64,000 bases of DNA, from contig CM034390.1 in NCBI GenBank assembly GCA_019925095.2, forward strand, positions 223,501-287,500, in the 5' to 3' direction. Below the pieces are notes generated by a model. That model saw nothing but the letters and a program-made list of their open reading frames with translations. It ran no database searches and was not told the DNA's origin. The first letter of the stretch is position 1; every line of letters begins with the position of its first letter. Shown piece after piece: positions 10,486 to 20,300 of this stretch. Source of the stretch: Dendrolimus kikuchii (lineage: Eukaryota > Arthropoda > Insecta > Lepidoptera > Lasiocampidae). The translations under genes and the position numbers were made by a program.

Positions 10486-11283
10486 ACTACTTAATAAAAC
10501 TACGTTTTAACGGTTTTAAGCGCGGTAATTTATTTGATTTTAGTTTTTCCGACGTTTCGGCCACTTTTCAGTGGCCGTGATCACGGAAGACAAAGATGTC
10601 AAGTGTCAACGAGTATTGTTAAAGTTTTATTTAACCTACCGCCAACTTGTTAATTTTAATTTTGTTTATGGTTATTATTTACTCTATAGGAGCCTAATCT
10701 AATTTACTACCGCTTCGCAACATGTTATGGCTTGAAGAGAAGAAGCGGCGCAAGAAGCTCTTCAGCAAACATGCCTAGCTCTAATAATTTTATATAATAT
10801 TAAAATGGGTGGTAGGAAAAATGAAAGTAATTATCAGTCAAGTTGGTTTGTGTTCCGTTGTACACAGAAAGAGCTCACAGTGTCTTGAGGTCTGGCAGCT
10901 GGTTTTTGCTGGACTTGGGTCTTAATAGTTTTGATAATTGGATCCCAAACAGGTGGTACTTGCCAACCATCTTCTCTATTGAAATTTGGGTGTTTTTTAT
11001 TTCAATAGCCTCACGCATCATTCTAGGTATGCAACGATTCTCTTTCGCGAGGATTTGTGGGTTATCGAATCTGATATAGTGATTGAGTTTCACTGATCGC
11101 AGACTTCGTAGACTTTGTGTGTTTCATGTCAGCAATGTGTTCTTTTACTCGTGTTATTATGCTCCTCTTTGTTTGCCGAAACGTCGGAAAAACCAAAATC
11201 AAATAAAATTACCGCGCTTAAAACTGTTAAAACGTGGTTTTATTATGTATACAAGTCGCGAAAACTTAAGAAAATATTAACTT
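10486..11283 (-). mobile_element. Penelope-like element, most complete copy
   Basis: On the minus strand: a terminal segment ending in tccgacgtttcgg (11283-11170), a GIY-YIG domain tail, a 3' UTR and the same terminal segment inverted (10590-10486). Inverted ~105-bp terminal repeats around a 5'-truncated coding part are typical of Penelope-like elements. It provides the empty site for the Helitron at 1370-1578. Flanks share aaactactt, a possible TSD. Confidence 0.82.
10875..11165 (-). pseudogene. Penelope-like GIY-YIG endonuclease C-terminal remnant
   Basis: Minus-strand translation shows TRVKEHIADMKHTKSTKSA, then after a frameshift near 11090 RFDNPQILAKENRC and MMREAIEI, the conserved R..EH and E-containing helix of Penelope-type GIY-YIG domains. 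A shifted frame then gives NREDGWQVPPVWDPIIKTI, the usual polyprotein end. The GIY and YIG strands and the whole reverse transcriptase are missing. Three frames are needed, so it is a pseudogene. In life the domain nicks target DNA for priming. Confidence 0.78.
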
Positions 11284-11318
11284 AAACTACTTTTAAATAA
11301 CTTAAATTACTTTTAAAT

Positions 11319-11522
11319 CACACCTTCCATGATCAAATTGATCGTGTACTAGCGGAGGGTGATGTCAGGAGCCTTAAGAACAGACGAGTGTGCATGACAA
11401 GAGTTATGAATGTCAAAGAAGCAAGTGAGGTGTGTAAGAATGGGCCTAAATGGCGCTCTGTTGTTCGTGCCTGCCCCGCAAGGGAACTGGCGTGAAGTTA
11501 TGTATGTATGTATGTATGTATG
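11319..11522 (+). mobile_element. RTE-A 3' end, 11-bp TSD
   Basis: 204 bp flanked by tacttttaaat at 11308-11318 and 11523-11533. Begins within HTFHDQIDRVLAE and keeps the terminus and (ATGT)n tail. Confidence 0.92.
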
Positions 11523-11533
11523 TACTTTTAAAT

Positions 11534-11884
11534 TAATTCTCGATAGACTAGTCTGGGTAATTGATATTCTGTCTGTTGTCTCGTTAGTCAAAGGACTGTA
11601 TTTCTGAATAAATTCGTCTGAGGCGTGTTATAAATTGGCGTTAATAAAGCTATCAACTCCTCGTTCAGGATCGATTCGTTTGCTTTGCGTTACTCTGTCG
11701 GCACACGCTCCCCCCTCTCAACCCCCCACGCGTGGGAGCCGCCGATGTAGGTGATTCAATTACCTTAAGTATACTACACGATCTTCAAGACATGACTCAT
11801 TACTCCATCAACATCTTCTAGTGGTGTGTTATAATAATTTGAACACCAAAAGCACTCAACTATGGAACCTTAGGAAGGAGTTTA
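11534..11884. other. No recognised feature
   Basis: AT-rich with a C-rich patch at 11708-11735. A conventional polyadenylation-like gttaataaagctatc at 11640 has no gene upstream. Confidence 0.4.
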
Positions 11885-11950
11885 CTTGTGCCGTTTGTAG
11901 TTGAAATTTTAGATCCGTGGAGTCCATCGACGAAAGGTTTCTTCGATCTT
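11885..11950 (+). pseudogene. Weak LINE-J-like coding trace
   Basis: The plus frame reads VPFVVEILDPWSPS, resembling VPFAVETLGSWAPE of the LINE-J remnant at 22085-22563. The match is only ~15 residues and is lost downstream, so it is tentative. Confidence 0.35.
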
Positions 11951-12080
11951 CAAAAAACTAACATTTTGCGATGGATGGGACCCCCGTCAGGGACAAAGGC
12001 AGGTGGGATCGTAACTTATTCTTTACGTGACAATGTCTGCTATTATATTTCAATTTATTGTAAGTCGCGTAAAAAACCCG

Positions 12081-12290
12081 GCTACCACCCCTGGTCTAAA
12101 GTATATCGCCATAACAACCTTGAGTTGTGTTCCGGCATTAGTGACCAGGTTCCAGTCTCCCTTAAGAGAGCCGCAGCGCATTTGTAGCACCTTTGAGGTT
12201 ACAAATATCTATAGGCGATAGTAACCGCTTTCCATCAAGTGGGCCGTCTGCCTGTCTGCTGAACTCCTGAAATAAAAAAAAATAAAAAAA
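12081..12290 (+). mobile_element. SINE-B copy, 5'-truncated
   Basis: Starts within ggctaccacccctggtcta and runs to the A-rich tail (gaactcctgaaataaaaaaa). Confidence 0.85.
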
Positions 12291-12295
12291 TAATA

Positions 12296-12463
12296 ATTTA
12301 GAACCCGATTGCAGCGCCACCTACCGGGTCAAATTGTGAATCTAAACCATCCTCGAATCCACTTGAAAACACACAGAAAAATTCATTCAAATCGGTCCAG
12401 CCGTTTAGGAGGAGTTCACTGTCAACACACGTACAGAAGAATTATATATATATAAAGATATGT
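12296..12463 (-). mobile_element. Heli-1 copy lacking its 3' hairpin end
   Basis: Contains cccgattgcagcgccaccta, ccgggtc and the 5' part (gaattatatatataaagata at right, read in reverse). The hairpin/CTAG end that should lie at the left is absent. Confidence 0.7.
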
Positions 12464-12484
12464 CTGTTCGTAAGGACAAAATAA

Positions 12485-12620
12485 AAATGTGAAAAAAGTC
12501 CATCCGACCCTAAAGACTGGCAACAACACCTTGGTACCGCTCTTGGGGTTACAAAAATTCATAGGGACGGTAACTACTTTACGCATCTGCCTGTTTGCTT
12601 GCTTCTAATAAATAAAAAAT
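12485..12620 (+). mobile_element. Diverged SINE-B/LINE 3' tail
   Basis: ccctaaagactggcaaca...ggggttacaaaaattcatag...tctaataaataaaaaat follows the SINE-B 3' half but is far more diverged. The same order occurs at 28736-28850. This suggests SINE-B took its tail from an older LINE 3' UTR. Confidence 0.5.
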
Positions 12621-12800
12621 GCTTATTTATTTATTTCATTTATTTATTATTATTAGAATCTTCCAGAAAGGACATACATAACACATTTGTAAAATATACA
12701 TAACCTTTAATTTTTAATCAATGTGCTCCTTCAATTATTGGAGACCACGACATGCGTAAAAACTAATCATATAAATTTTATGTGAGATATATATAATATA

Positions 12801-13339
12801 CTAGCGGCCTCGGCAGACGTTGTCCTGCCTTTAAAAAATAAAATTCTAGGTCCCGATCTCAGAGCCACCTACCGGTTCTAATTGCGAATCTAATCCATCC
12901 GGGTACCCACTCAAACACACAAAAACAAAATCACCAAACTCGCTCCAGGTGATTAGGAGGATTCCAGAACCCAATCTCAGCGCCACCTACCGGTTCTAAT
13001 TGTGAATCTAATTTTTTTTTATTCTAAGTCATTACAAAATAAAATTAAAAATCTTGCCAAAAACTTAAAGTTTATAATTAACAAATAAAAATAGGGGTTG
13101 ATCGAAGAGGGGTGAAAATTTAGGGTTGTATGTATTTTTTAATGCTGTATCCTAAAAAAATAAAATTAACAAAAAAAAAATTGAGGTAGACACCCCTTAT
13201 CATTTAGGGATTTGAAAAATAGATAGTAGCCGATTCTCAGATTTACTGAATAAGCATAAAAAATTTCATAAGAAGCGGTCAAGCCGTTTCGGAGGAGTAT
13301 GGGAACAAACATTGTGACACGAGAATTTTATATATAAGA
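12801..13339 (-). mobile_element. Heli-1, complete long form (539 bp)
   Basis: Left edge ctagcggcctcggcagacgt is the reverse of the hairpin plus CTAG end. The right edge gives tcttatatataaaattctcg on the minus strand. The flanks are A and T. It contains an internal duplication of the cagcgccacctaccggttct segment and an extra ~200 bp (aggggttgatcgaag...) absent from the 209-bp form. No ORF. Confidence 0.82.
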
Positions 13340-13349
13340 TAATACAATA

Positions 13350-13474
13350 CACATACATACATACATACATAACTTCACGCCAGTTCCCTTGCGGGGTAGG
13401 CACAAACAACAGAGCGCCATTTAGGCTTATTCTTACACACCTCACTTGCTTCTTTGACATTCATAACTCTTGTC
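13350..13474 (-). mobile_element. RTE-A 3' end, 125 bp, 11-bp TSD
   Basis: ataatacaata flanks at 13339-13349 and 13475-13485. It inserted directly beside the Heli-1 terminus. Confidence 0.9.
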
Positions 13475-13552
13475 ATAATACAATAATACGAATATAAAAA
13501 GCTATACAATATAATATTATATATTCGTGATATAATACATAATTACATATAG

Positions 13553-13860
13553 TAGTGGTCGCCCGTGGTCGAAATTCGACCATAATCATTAATGTCAAAT
13601 TCTATTCTATAATCATAGATTTCGCCAAGGCTACACTGTTAATTTGACTTGAACAATAAACAAACGAGTATATATGCGTGTGTGTGTCAAATACATGGTA
13701 GTGTGTGTAATGTATCTTTATGCATAATTTAAAAAAATATAGCATCCTGCACTCCTTCTCTATATAAACTATAAGTGTGCGAAATTTCATACTCCTCCGT
13801 CCGCGCAATTTTCGTAAAAAGGGGTGCAAAGGTTTTGCTGTGTTTTTGCTTTACGTATTA
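13553..13860 (-). mobile_element. Heli-2 copy
   Basis: Left edge tcgcccgtggtcgaaattcg is the near-palindrome ggtcgaaattcgacc of the family's hairpin end. The right edge is ttttgctttacgtattaata. In reverse the unit runs from attaatacgtaaagcaaaa to the hairpin, a Helitron-like arrangement. The terminal CTAG is not preserved here. Confidence 0.6.
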
Positions 13861-13863
13861 ATA

Positions 13864-13989
13864 CATATATACATACATAACTTCACGCCAGTTCCCTTGC
13901 GGGCTAGGCACGAGCAACAGAGCGCCATTTAGGCTTATTCTTACACACCTCACTTGCTTCTTTGACATTCATAACTCTTGTCATGTCAT
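13864..13989 (-). mobile_element. RTE-A 3' end, 126 bp
   Basis: Flanks acgtattaata (13853-13863) and acgtatcaata (13990-14000), 10 of 11 identical. It inserted at the edge of Heli-2. Confidence 0.88.
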
Positions 13990-14031
13990 ACGTATCAATA
14001 TGTAGATAAAAATGTGTGCTAAGACACATAT

Positions 14032-14276
14032 TGGAGTGAAACTTCAACGGACAAGTGGAAAAACGAATGACAACGGACAAGTGACAAAATGAATCGCAAC
14101 AAAATTTTAACTTGAAGTTTTACGGGCAGGTTTTCAAATTGGACAAGGACATTAACAATCTACGATTCGAAAGATATCACGAGTTCAAAAATGTAAGTAT
14201 TAGAACACGCGGCCGTGACACTTTTTCGTGAGCGAAAAATCGTAAGACCCCGTCTATATAGAAGTTTCACTCCAAA
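14032..14276 (-). repeat. TIR-type repeat U, copy 2
   Basis: Ends are ttggagtgaaacttc and gaagtttcactccaa, 15-bp perfect terminal inverted repeats about 245 bp apart, suggesting a small non-autonomous DNA transposon. A clear TSD is not visible, so the superfamily is open. Confidence 0.65.
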
Positions 14277-14404
14277 AATTCATATATGCCATAGCTACAG
14301 CTATATCTTAGGAAAATTATTCTGTTACACACATCGTATATTTCTTCTAATTTTTCGTGGCTTACCTATTTTGCCATAGTTATTCACATTTCATTTTACG
14401 ACTA

Positions 14405-15184
14405 CGCCATCAGAACTGCAAACACTAGTCACAATGATGAAAGATGACTGTCAGGCGAGAGGCTTACATTTGAATGCGAAGAAAACAAAGGTTATGGTGT
14501 TTGAAAGAGAAGAAACCAGAACGAATGCAAGGATAATGGTCGATGATGTTATGCTGGAGCAAGTGAATGAGTTTGTATGTCTTGGATGTGCTTTTAGCAG
14601 GGATGGAAGGTACACCGCTGATATAGAAAGAAGAGTGAATTTGGGGAATAGTTTAAATGGAGCGTTAGGTAAACTTTTAGGCGCTAAGAACCTCAGCCAG
14701 AAGGCCCAGCTCGCCGTACACAACGCGGTGCTGGTACCTACGCTCACGTATGGAAGCGAGAGTTGGGTATGGAAGAAAGAGCATGAAAGTAGAGTAAACG
14801 CGGTCGAGATGCGAGCACTGCGCAAAATCTGCGGAGTGACGCTCGCAGACCGCGTTCGTAATACCGAAGTAAGAAAGAGAGTTGGTCTGAAAGAGAGTGT
14901 CGGGGTGAAGGTAAGGCATGATGAAAGAATGACTAAACAGATATACAATGCAAAAGTGGATGGATGCAGAAGTCGTGGAAGGCCACGACACACCTTCCAT
15001 GATCAAATTGATCGTGTACTAGCAGAAGGTGATGTCAGGAGCCTTAAGAACAGATGAGCTTGCATGACAAGAGTTATGAATGTCAAAGAGGCAAGTGAGG
15101 TGTGTAAGAATAAGCCTAAATGGCACTCTGTTGTTCTCGCCTACCCCGCAAGGGAACTGGCGTGAAGTTATGTATGTATGTATG
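14405..15184 (+). mobile_element. RTE-A, longest copy (780 bp), 13-bp TSD
   Basis: cattttacgacta at 14392-14404 and 15185-15197 bounds it exactly. It keeps the coding sequence from just past the RT active-site region to the natural end and (ATGT)n tail. Confidence 0.94.
14406..15175 (+). pseudogene. RTE-like reverse transcriptase C-terminal half
   Basis: The frame is open from the truncation point (SELQTLVTMMKDDCQARGLHL) through AKKTKVMVFE, VYLGCAF-type sequence, TLTYGSESW and MRALRKICGVTLADR. These follow the polymerase palm in RTE-type non-LTR retrotransposons (thumb and C-terminal region). An in-frame deletion of 39 bp fuses GVKVR to HDERM. A CGA-to-TGA change gives a stop after SLKNR (15055-15057), and the remaining 38 codons to ARELA are still readable. 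The YADD box and AP-type endonuclease are absent. Inactive. Confidence 0.88.
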
Positions 15185-15197
15185 CATTTTACGACTA

Positions 15198-15888
15198 GCA
15201 CTGCTTGTCTACACGATGAAATTCATTGCACATAAAACTTGTGTTCTGAAAGCGCTCCCCAATGTTCCAGACAGTTGAATAGCACCCTTAGGTTATACAT
15301 GGAAGACAAATTTATAGTAGTATCCACTGCTTATTTCTAACGAATGTTTTATAACCTCTCCTATATTTATGACTTCGCATCGTCCCGGAATGTGTCAGCC
15401 GTTTGCCCCCAGGACCCTATTTGAGAAGATGTTCGTCCAGAGGTCGTCAGTGCCCGGGAGACTATGTTTTATTATGAGGAAGCCGTTTCCAACAGTGTAT
15501 TACTTTGATATATTTGATTTGGGGACACGACGGGAATACTAATTCGAGTGGCTGGATGTGGCGCCGCGCGAATCGATTATGGTCGGTTGTTGGAGAGGGA
15601 GTGAATTATTGAATTAATTAATAAATAAAGGTATTCTGTATTATAGTGTATTATTATGAATGACTTTTTTTCTAATATGACAGATAATATATTTATATTA
15701 TTCGAATTAAAGAAAAGATTTAAATCATGCATTCATTAGTATCTTGTTTACTTAACTGTATTTAAAACAAAGAAACCTAATCTACTCTTTAAGTTAGGTT
15801 TTAAAAGATTGCTTTAAGCGATAAAGTGTTGTATAAACTACGTTTAAAGCCCTTTTTATTGTGTAAGTAATGTGAGAATTTATTGTAT
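15198..15888. other. No recognised feature
   Basis: AT-rich with no long frame. A GC-richer patch at 15555-15600 (gtggcgccgcgcgaatcg) has no visible family. Confidence 0.5.
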
Positions 15889-15931
15889 TGTTACGAGCTA
15901 CAGGACTCGAATTAAAATAAATGCCGTTGGA
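15889..15931 (-). mobile_element. LTR-G 3' end fragment
   Basis: tgttacgagctacaggactc...aatgccgttgga is the reverse of the LTR-G 3' end (compare 21294-21336). The upstream LTR part is replaced by the repeat at 15932-16088. Confidence 0.75.
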
Positions 15932-16088
15932 AGCTACTTCTGATGTGATGCCATTTATCACTTCCACTCCTGGAGCTTGAGTCTTAGCTTTAGCGATCTC
16001 CACTCCGTGCCGGCTGGCTAAGGCAAGCACGGAGTCAGGTACGAGGTGTCGCTACTCACCTAAGGCTTCGCCACAAAGCCCCCCTGCG
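15932..16088 (-). repeat. Repeat H, copy 1
   Basis: About 157 bp matching 41760-41925. Both contain the 9-bp-stem hairpin actccgtgc...gcacggagt and end cctgcgggta. Minus-strand frames in the two copies give similar peptides (SRHGVxIA, PGVEVINGITSEVAS), but most differences change amino acids, so no constraint is evident. Possibly the 5' part of a retroelement. Confidence 0.6.
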
Positions 16089-16097
16089 GGTATTATT

Positions 16098-16578
16098 ACT
16101 TACATACATACATACATAACTTCACGCCAGTTCCCTTGCGGGGTAGGCACGAACAACAGAGTGCCATTTAGGCTTATTCTTACACACCTCACTTGCCTCT
16201 TTGACATTCATAACTCTTGTCATGCAAGCTCGTCTGTTCTTAAGGCTTCTGACATCACCTTCTGCTAGTACACGATCAATTTGATCATGGAAGGTGTGTC
16301 GTGGCCTTCCACGACTTCTGCATCCATCCACTTTTGCATTGTATATCTGTTTAGTCATTCTTTCATCATGCATTCTTTCCACATGCCCGAACCACCGGAG
16401 CATTCCTTTCCTTACCTTCACCCCGACACTCTCTTTCAGACCAACTCTCTTTCTTACTTCGGTATTAGGAACGCGGTCCGCGAGCGTCACTCCGCAGATT
16501 TTGCGCAGTGCTCGCATCTCGACCGCGTTTACTCTACTTTCATGCTCTTTCTTCCATACCCAACTCTCGCTTCCATAC
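16098..16578 (-). mobile_element. RTE-A 3' end, 9-bp TSD, intact tail frame
   Basis: ggtattatt at 16089-16097 and 16579-16587. The minus frame 16122-16517 is open for 131 codons from MRALRKICGVTLADR to ARELA and includes the undeleted KGMLRWFGHVERMHDERM segment. This makes it the reference for the internal deletions in other copies. 5'-truncated, without RT active site. Confidence 0.92.
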
Positions 16579-16587
16579 GGTATTATT

Positions 16588-16892
16588 TTTATATTTATCC
16601 GCCATGTTGTCGATAATTTAACATATGAAAGTTGAATTGTTTATGTAGTGAGCTAATACAAACTGTCGTTATAGTTGTAGTCAATTTAAGTTCTGGTTTG
16701 ATGAGTACTTCAACAAGTTGCTTTGGCTTCCTGCCGCTGCGCTGCAACACTGTACAAAAGTATTAAACTTAATTCATTTCCAGTTAGGAAATGCGAGCGA
16801 CAGTTTTACTGGAAACGACACCCCCTCCTCCTCACCCCCCTGTTCTCATCAAGGAAGCCCACTCTCCGCTAACACAATATACAAGAATTAAA
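16588..16892. other. No recognised feature
   Basis: AT-rich, with a C-rich run at 16820-16845 (acaccccctcctcctcaccc). Confidence 0.5.
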
Positions 16893-17092
16893 TTTTCAGG
16901 TAGATGCTGTCCTGCGCTTAATAAATGAATTTTGAACCTCGATTGCAGCGCCACATACCGGGTCTAATTGTGAATCTAACACCATTCTCGCATCCATTTC
17001 AACACACACTAATAAATCATCAAAATCGGTCTCGAGGTTTAGGAGTTCAGTGACATAAACACTAACATTGGAATTTTATATTTAAAGATCTA
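16893..17092 (-). mobile_element. Heli-1, diverged copy
   Basis: ttcaggtagatgctgtcctg, cgattgcagcgccacata and a tataaagatctag end follow Heli-1 order in reverse. The hairpin is eroded. Confidence 0.6.
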
Positions 17093-17280
17093 GATCCATT
17101 ATCAAAGGAGTTTCGTAGTTGACTATGATGAGAACTAAAGTGGTGTCATTGGATTTTTAAATAATCAATGACTTTAAGAGAAAAGGGGTTTTTTTGAAGT
17201 AATTATGGCCAAATAGGATGGTTCATTTGTTTATCAATTTGGATGAATAACCAGTAAACTTAAATCATTCAAGATAAATG

Positions 17281-17424
17281 TGCTTTTCAACCGGAGACCA
17301 GAAGGCTGGAGCTTACCTCACTCAAAGGATTAACCTCTGTATCCAGCGAGGTAATGCTGCCAGCCTTCTGGGTATAATGCCCAGCGACAGTGGTCTGGTG
17401 GGGCTGGACAGGCTTTAATATAGG
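17281..17424 (+). pseudogene. LINE-J ORF C-terminus, copy 1
   Basis: The plus frame reads TGDQKAGAYLTQRINLCIQRG, then NAASLLGIMPSDSGL and a stop. The (GDxRAG)(xYLxQR)(xxxxQRGN)A motif set recurs at the C-terminus of reverse-transcriptase-containing LINE ORFs of many invertebrates. I recognise the motif but not its biochemical role. It is 5'-truncated. A second, more typical copy lies 80 bp downstream in the same orientation. Confidence 0.7.
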
Positions 17425-17504
17425 CTTTATTTACTATTGTATATAACCTACACTGATTCACTATGTGATTACCAACTTGCTAGAAGTTTCTCATTGTATC
17501 TCAT

Positions 17505-17696
17505 ATACCTCATTGACTCTTCAGGTGATCAGAGGGCTGGTGCTTACCTCGGCCAACGGATCAGCGAGGAAACGTAGCGAGCCTTCTGGGCACCTTACCC
17601 AAAGAAGACGGTGATCTAGGCTCAGTATTCTACTTATAGTCTTGATAGAAATAAGTTTTCTTGCATTGTATTTGATTATATGTAATTTTATTTTGT
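17505..17696 (+). mobile_element. LINE-J 3' end, copy 2
   Basis: LIDSSGDQRAGAYLGQRIS is followed by a ~12-bp loss before the QRGN codons, giving a frameshift. The 3' UTR (tcttgatagaaataag...) matches 22085-22160 in reverse and runs up to the Heli-1 start. Confidence 0.72.
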
Positions 17697-17699
17697 ATA

Positions 17700-18228
17700 T
17701 CTTAATATATAAAATTCTCGTGTCACAGTTTTCGTTGCCATACTCCTCCGAAACGGCTTGACCGATTTTGATGAAATTTTTTGTGCTTATCCGGTATCTA
17801 TGAGAATCGGCCAACATCTATTTTTCATCCCCCTAAATGTTAGGGGTAGTCCACCCCTAAATTTTTATTTTTATGTTTACTATCAACCCCTATTTTTCCA
17901 TCGCGATTTTTTATTATTATTTTAACTATCAATCGATCAGTTATCCCCGCTAGATGTCTACCGTTGTCACCTCTCATCCAGCAAACATCACGGAGTAGGG
18001 ATGAGTGGTTCCCGGATGGTTTAGATTCACAATTAGAACCGGTAGGTGGCGCTGAGATCGGGTTCTGGAATCCTCCTAATCACCTGGAGCGATTTTGGTG
18101 ATTTTGTTTTTGTGTGTTTGAGTGGGTACCCGGATGGTTTAGATTCGCAATTAGAACCGGTAGGTGGCTCTGGGATCGGGTTCTAGATTTTTTTTTAAAG
18201 GCAGGACAACGTCTGCCGGGATCGCTAG
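17700..18228 (+). mobile_element. Heli-1, complete long form, upstream member of a tandem
   Basis: Starts tcttaatatataaaattctc after an A. Ends ggcaggacaacgtctgcc, gggatcg, CTAG. The 3' hairpin stem is ggcag/ctgcc. Like 12801-13339 it carries the duplicated caccggtag(g)tggcgct-type segment. No ORF. Confidence 0.86.
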
Positions 18229-18382
18229 TCTTAATATATATAAATTACGTGTCACGCTATTTGTCTGCGATGAACTCCTAAACTACTTGACCGATTTTAA
18301 TCAAATTTGCACACCGTCTGCAGTTTGATCCTACTTGAAAGATAGGTTGAGGATACCTTACATTTGGACTCGGTAGGTGGCG
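18229..18382 (+). mobile_element. Heli-1, second tandem member, 3'-truncated
   Basis: Begins tcttaatatatataaattac immediately after the CTAG of the previous copy, with no intervening base. It stops at gtaggtggcg without the hairpin. It belongs to the short subfamily (closest to 1370-1578), so it is not a simple duplication of its neighbour. Confidence 0.84.
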
Positions 18383-18701
18383 TGATTTAAGTGAGCTAGT
18401 TAACCACTCTTAACTATAATACAAGTAACTTATTAGTTAATGTTCGAATTCCTCAGGGATTTTTTCTTAAAGTTCATAGTTTAATATTCCGAGATGATTA
18501 CAGAAAACTTAAAAAGTATTGCGGCAGTAATTTCTCTGGGGAGATGTGGAGGTGGTGGTAAGTGTATATAAGGTAGGTTCACAGCCGGGACAATCGATGA
18601 CAAATTGGCCCGCGTCGCACGTCGCACGGACCATTGTTCCCGGGGAAAGACGCCGCGCATACCAACGAATTGCTTACTTTGCAAAGTCATTTAGGAAATG
18701 C
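18383..18701. other. No recognised feature
   Basis: Contains gtgtatataagg (18560-18572), TATA-like, upstream of GC-richer sequence to 18660, but no coding sequence follows. Confidence 0.4.
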
Positions 18702-18711
18702 AACATTTGTT

Positions 18712-18846
18712 CGAACAGACGAGCGTGCATGACAAGAGTTATGAATGTCAAAGAAGCAAGTGAGGTGTGTAAGAATAAGCCTGAATGGCGCTCTGTTGTT
18801 CGTGCTTACCCCGCAAGGGAACTGGCTTAAAGTTATGTATGTATGT
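18712..18846 (+). mobile_element. RTE-A 3' end, 135 bp, 10-bp TSD
   Basis: aacatttgtt at 18702-18711 and 18847-18856. The terminus reads ggcttaaagttatg instead of ggcgtgaag, altering the last codons. Confidence 0.92.
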
Positions 18847-18972
18847 AACATTTGTTAAATTCGCTAAATGTGACTAATATACAATTGGATAAATGAAGTT
18901 TTGTTTGCTGGGAACCTAATGTAGGTAGGTAGACAGGTAACCTTTGGTTCTGAAGAGCCTTGGGCTTATTTT

Positions 18973-19462
18973 TAACCGACTTCAAAAAAGGAGGAGGTAC
19001 TCAATTCGTCGGAATCTTTTTTTATGTATGTTCACTGATTACTCCGAGATTTATGATCCGATTTACGTGATTCTTATTTAGTTTGATGCGGAATAGTTGC
19101 CATTTGGTCCCCTGAAAATTTGACATAGTTTGGCCCAGTAGTTTTCATTTTACGAACATTTTTTTTGTTCCCGTTTCTTGGGACCTATATTTTTTAAGCA
19201 GCGCGGCACTTTTCGTAGGTCTACCCATACATAGCTAGACACTAAAAAGTATAAAATATCGTATTTCTAAAGCTATTATTATTAATATATATTATCTAAA
19301 ACATCTTGAAGTCGGTGCGAAGTAAAACATAAAAATTACTATATTTTGAAAATGACTAAGCACCGACTTGAAGATGTTTTAGATAATATATATTAATAAA
19401 AATAGCTTTAGAAATAAGTTATTTTATACTTTTTAGTTTTTTAGTTTTTGAAGTCGGTTTTA
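18973..19462 (-). repeat. Fold-Q with full hairpin
   Basis: Left edge ttaaccgacttcaaaaaagg. One body unit, then inverted arms at ~19243-19318 and ~19355-19462 (tataaaat..., ctaaaacatcttgaagtcgg against its reverse) around a short spacer. Confidence 0.78.
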
Positions 19463-19566
19463 ATTTCAAGCAAGTTGGTAATCACATTTAGATGTCTTTT
19501 CCAGGCAGCGTTTTAGAGTTATAATGGAAATATTGTAACATATGTGAAACAAACAATTACAAGTCG

Positions 19567-20027
19567 TGTTAGTTTAGTGATTAGCCATGGAAAGAGCGTC
19601 CATATTCTGCGAGGCAGTAATGTCTCAAAAGGAGGCCGCTGAACGAGAGGCAGAGATCTACCGTCGTCAGAAAGAAGATCTCCTCCCGTAATTCCGCTAC
19701 AGGGGTCCTCCAGCATCCGGGGAGCGTAGGATCAAACCGCTGTTGACGAAGTGACTTTGCCTTTCCCGGGGCATTCTCAAGCGCTGATGCGCAGGATCAG
19801 TCTCACGCTATTCCTACCATGAGCGCGGGGCACATGGAGTATTTATGTGGAGTATTAGCTCATGGGTTACCTCTTTAATAGGGGTGCCTTGCTGAGTCTC
19901 CGCACAAGCCGACAATTGACTCTGTTATCTGCGCCATCCTCAGTGGATAACTCTCATTGCTTTGGTCTAATCCCAGCAAAGGACCCGGTAGTGTACGAAG
20001 AGTATTTACGCCTGCCTCAAAAAAAAA
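19567..20027 (+). mobile_element. R1-M LINE 3' end, copy 1
   Basis: Coding end MERASIFCEAVMSQKEAAER followed by a stop, then the family 3' UTR (tgagtctccgcacaagccg, gtctaatcccagcaaaggac, gcctcaaaaaaaaaag). FCEAVMSQKEAAERE is the usual C-terminal phrase of R1-type LINE ORFs. The rest of the ORF is missing. Confidence 0.75.
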
Positions 20028-20032
20028 AGTGG

Positions 20033-20295
20033 TTAGCCATGGTGTGGGTTCGAATCCTGGCCGGTAAACATGTACCTATTAAACAGTCCACTGATATAAT
20101 GTGCATATTGTTATAATTACTTCTTGCAAGCGATGAAGGAAAACATCGTGATGAAACCTACACATCGAGAAAGTCGCCTCTGTAGACAACCGTGGTGGGT
20201 ATACCGTCCGTTCTCCAGCTTCGGGAAGTCTATGAGTCGTCCCAGTGTCGTTTTCGTGTCATCCCCTTTCGGAGGGTAAATTGTTTTGTTATCAA
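20033..20295 (+). mobile_element. tSINE-2, 5'-truncated diverged copy
   Basis: Keeps the B-box-like gggttcgaatcctggccgg and the body phrases atgtgcatattgttataatt and gaaggaaaacatcgtgatg. The A-box half is replaced. The 3' end is lost. Confidence 0.72.
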
Positions 20296-20300
20296 TGAAC

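Noticed and set aside
14451..14993. 180-codon minus-strand frame
   Set aside because: It is the antisense shadow of the RTE-A reverse transcriptase fragment on the plus strand.
15794..16030. 78-codon minus frame whose peptide is conserved in repeat H
   Set aside because: The frame runs on into the LTR-G fragment, and differences between the two H copies are mostly amino-acid-changing, so it shows no sign of coding constraint.
17281..18382. Direct repeats that might be a CRISPR-like or satellite array
   Set aside because: The repetition comes from two LINE-J remnants and two adjacent Helitrons. There are no regular spacers.
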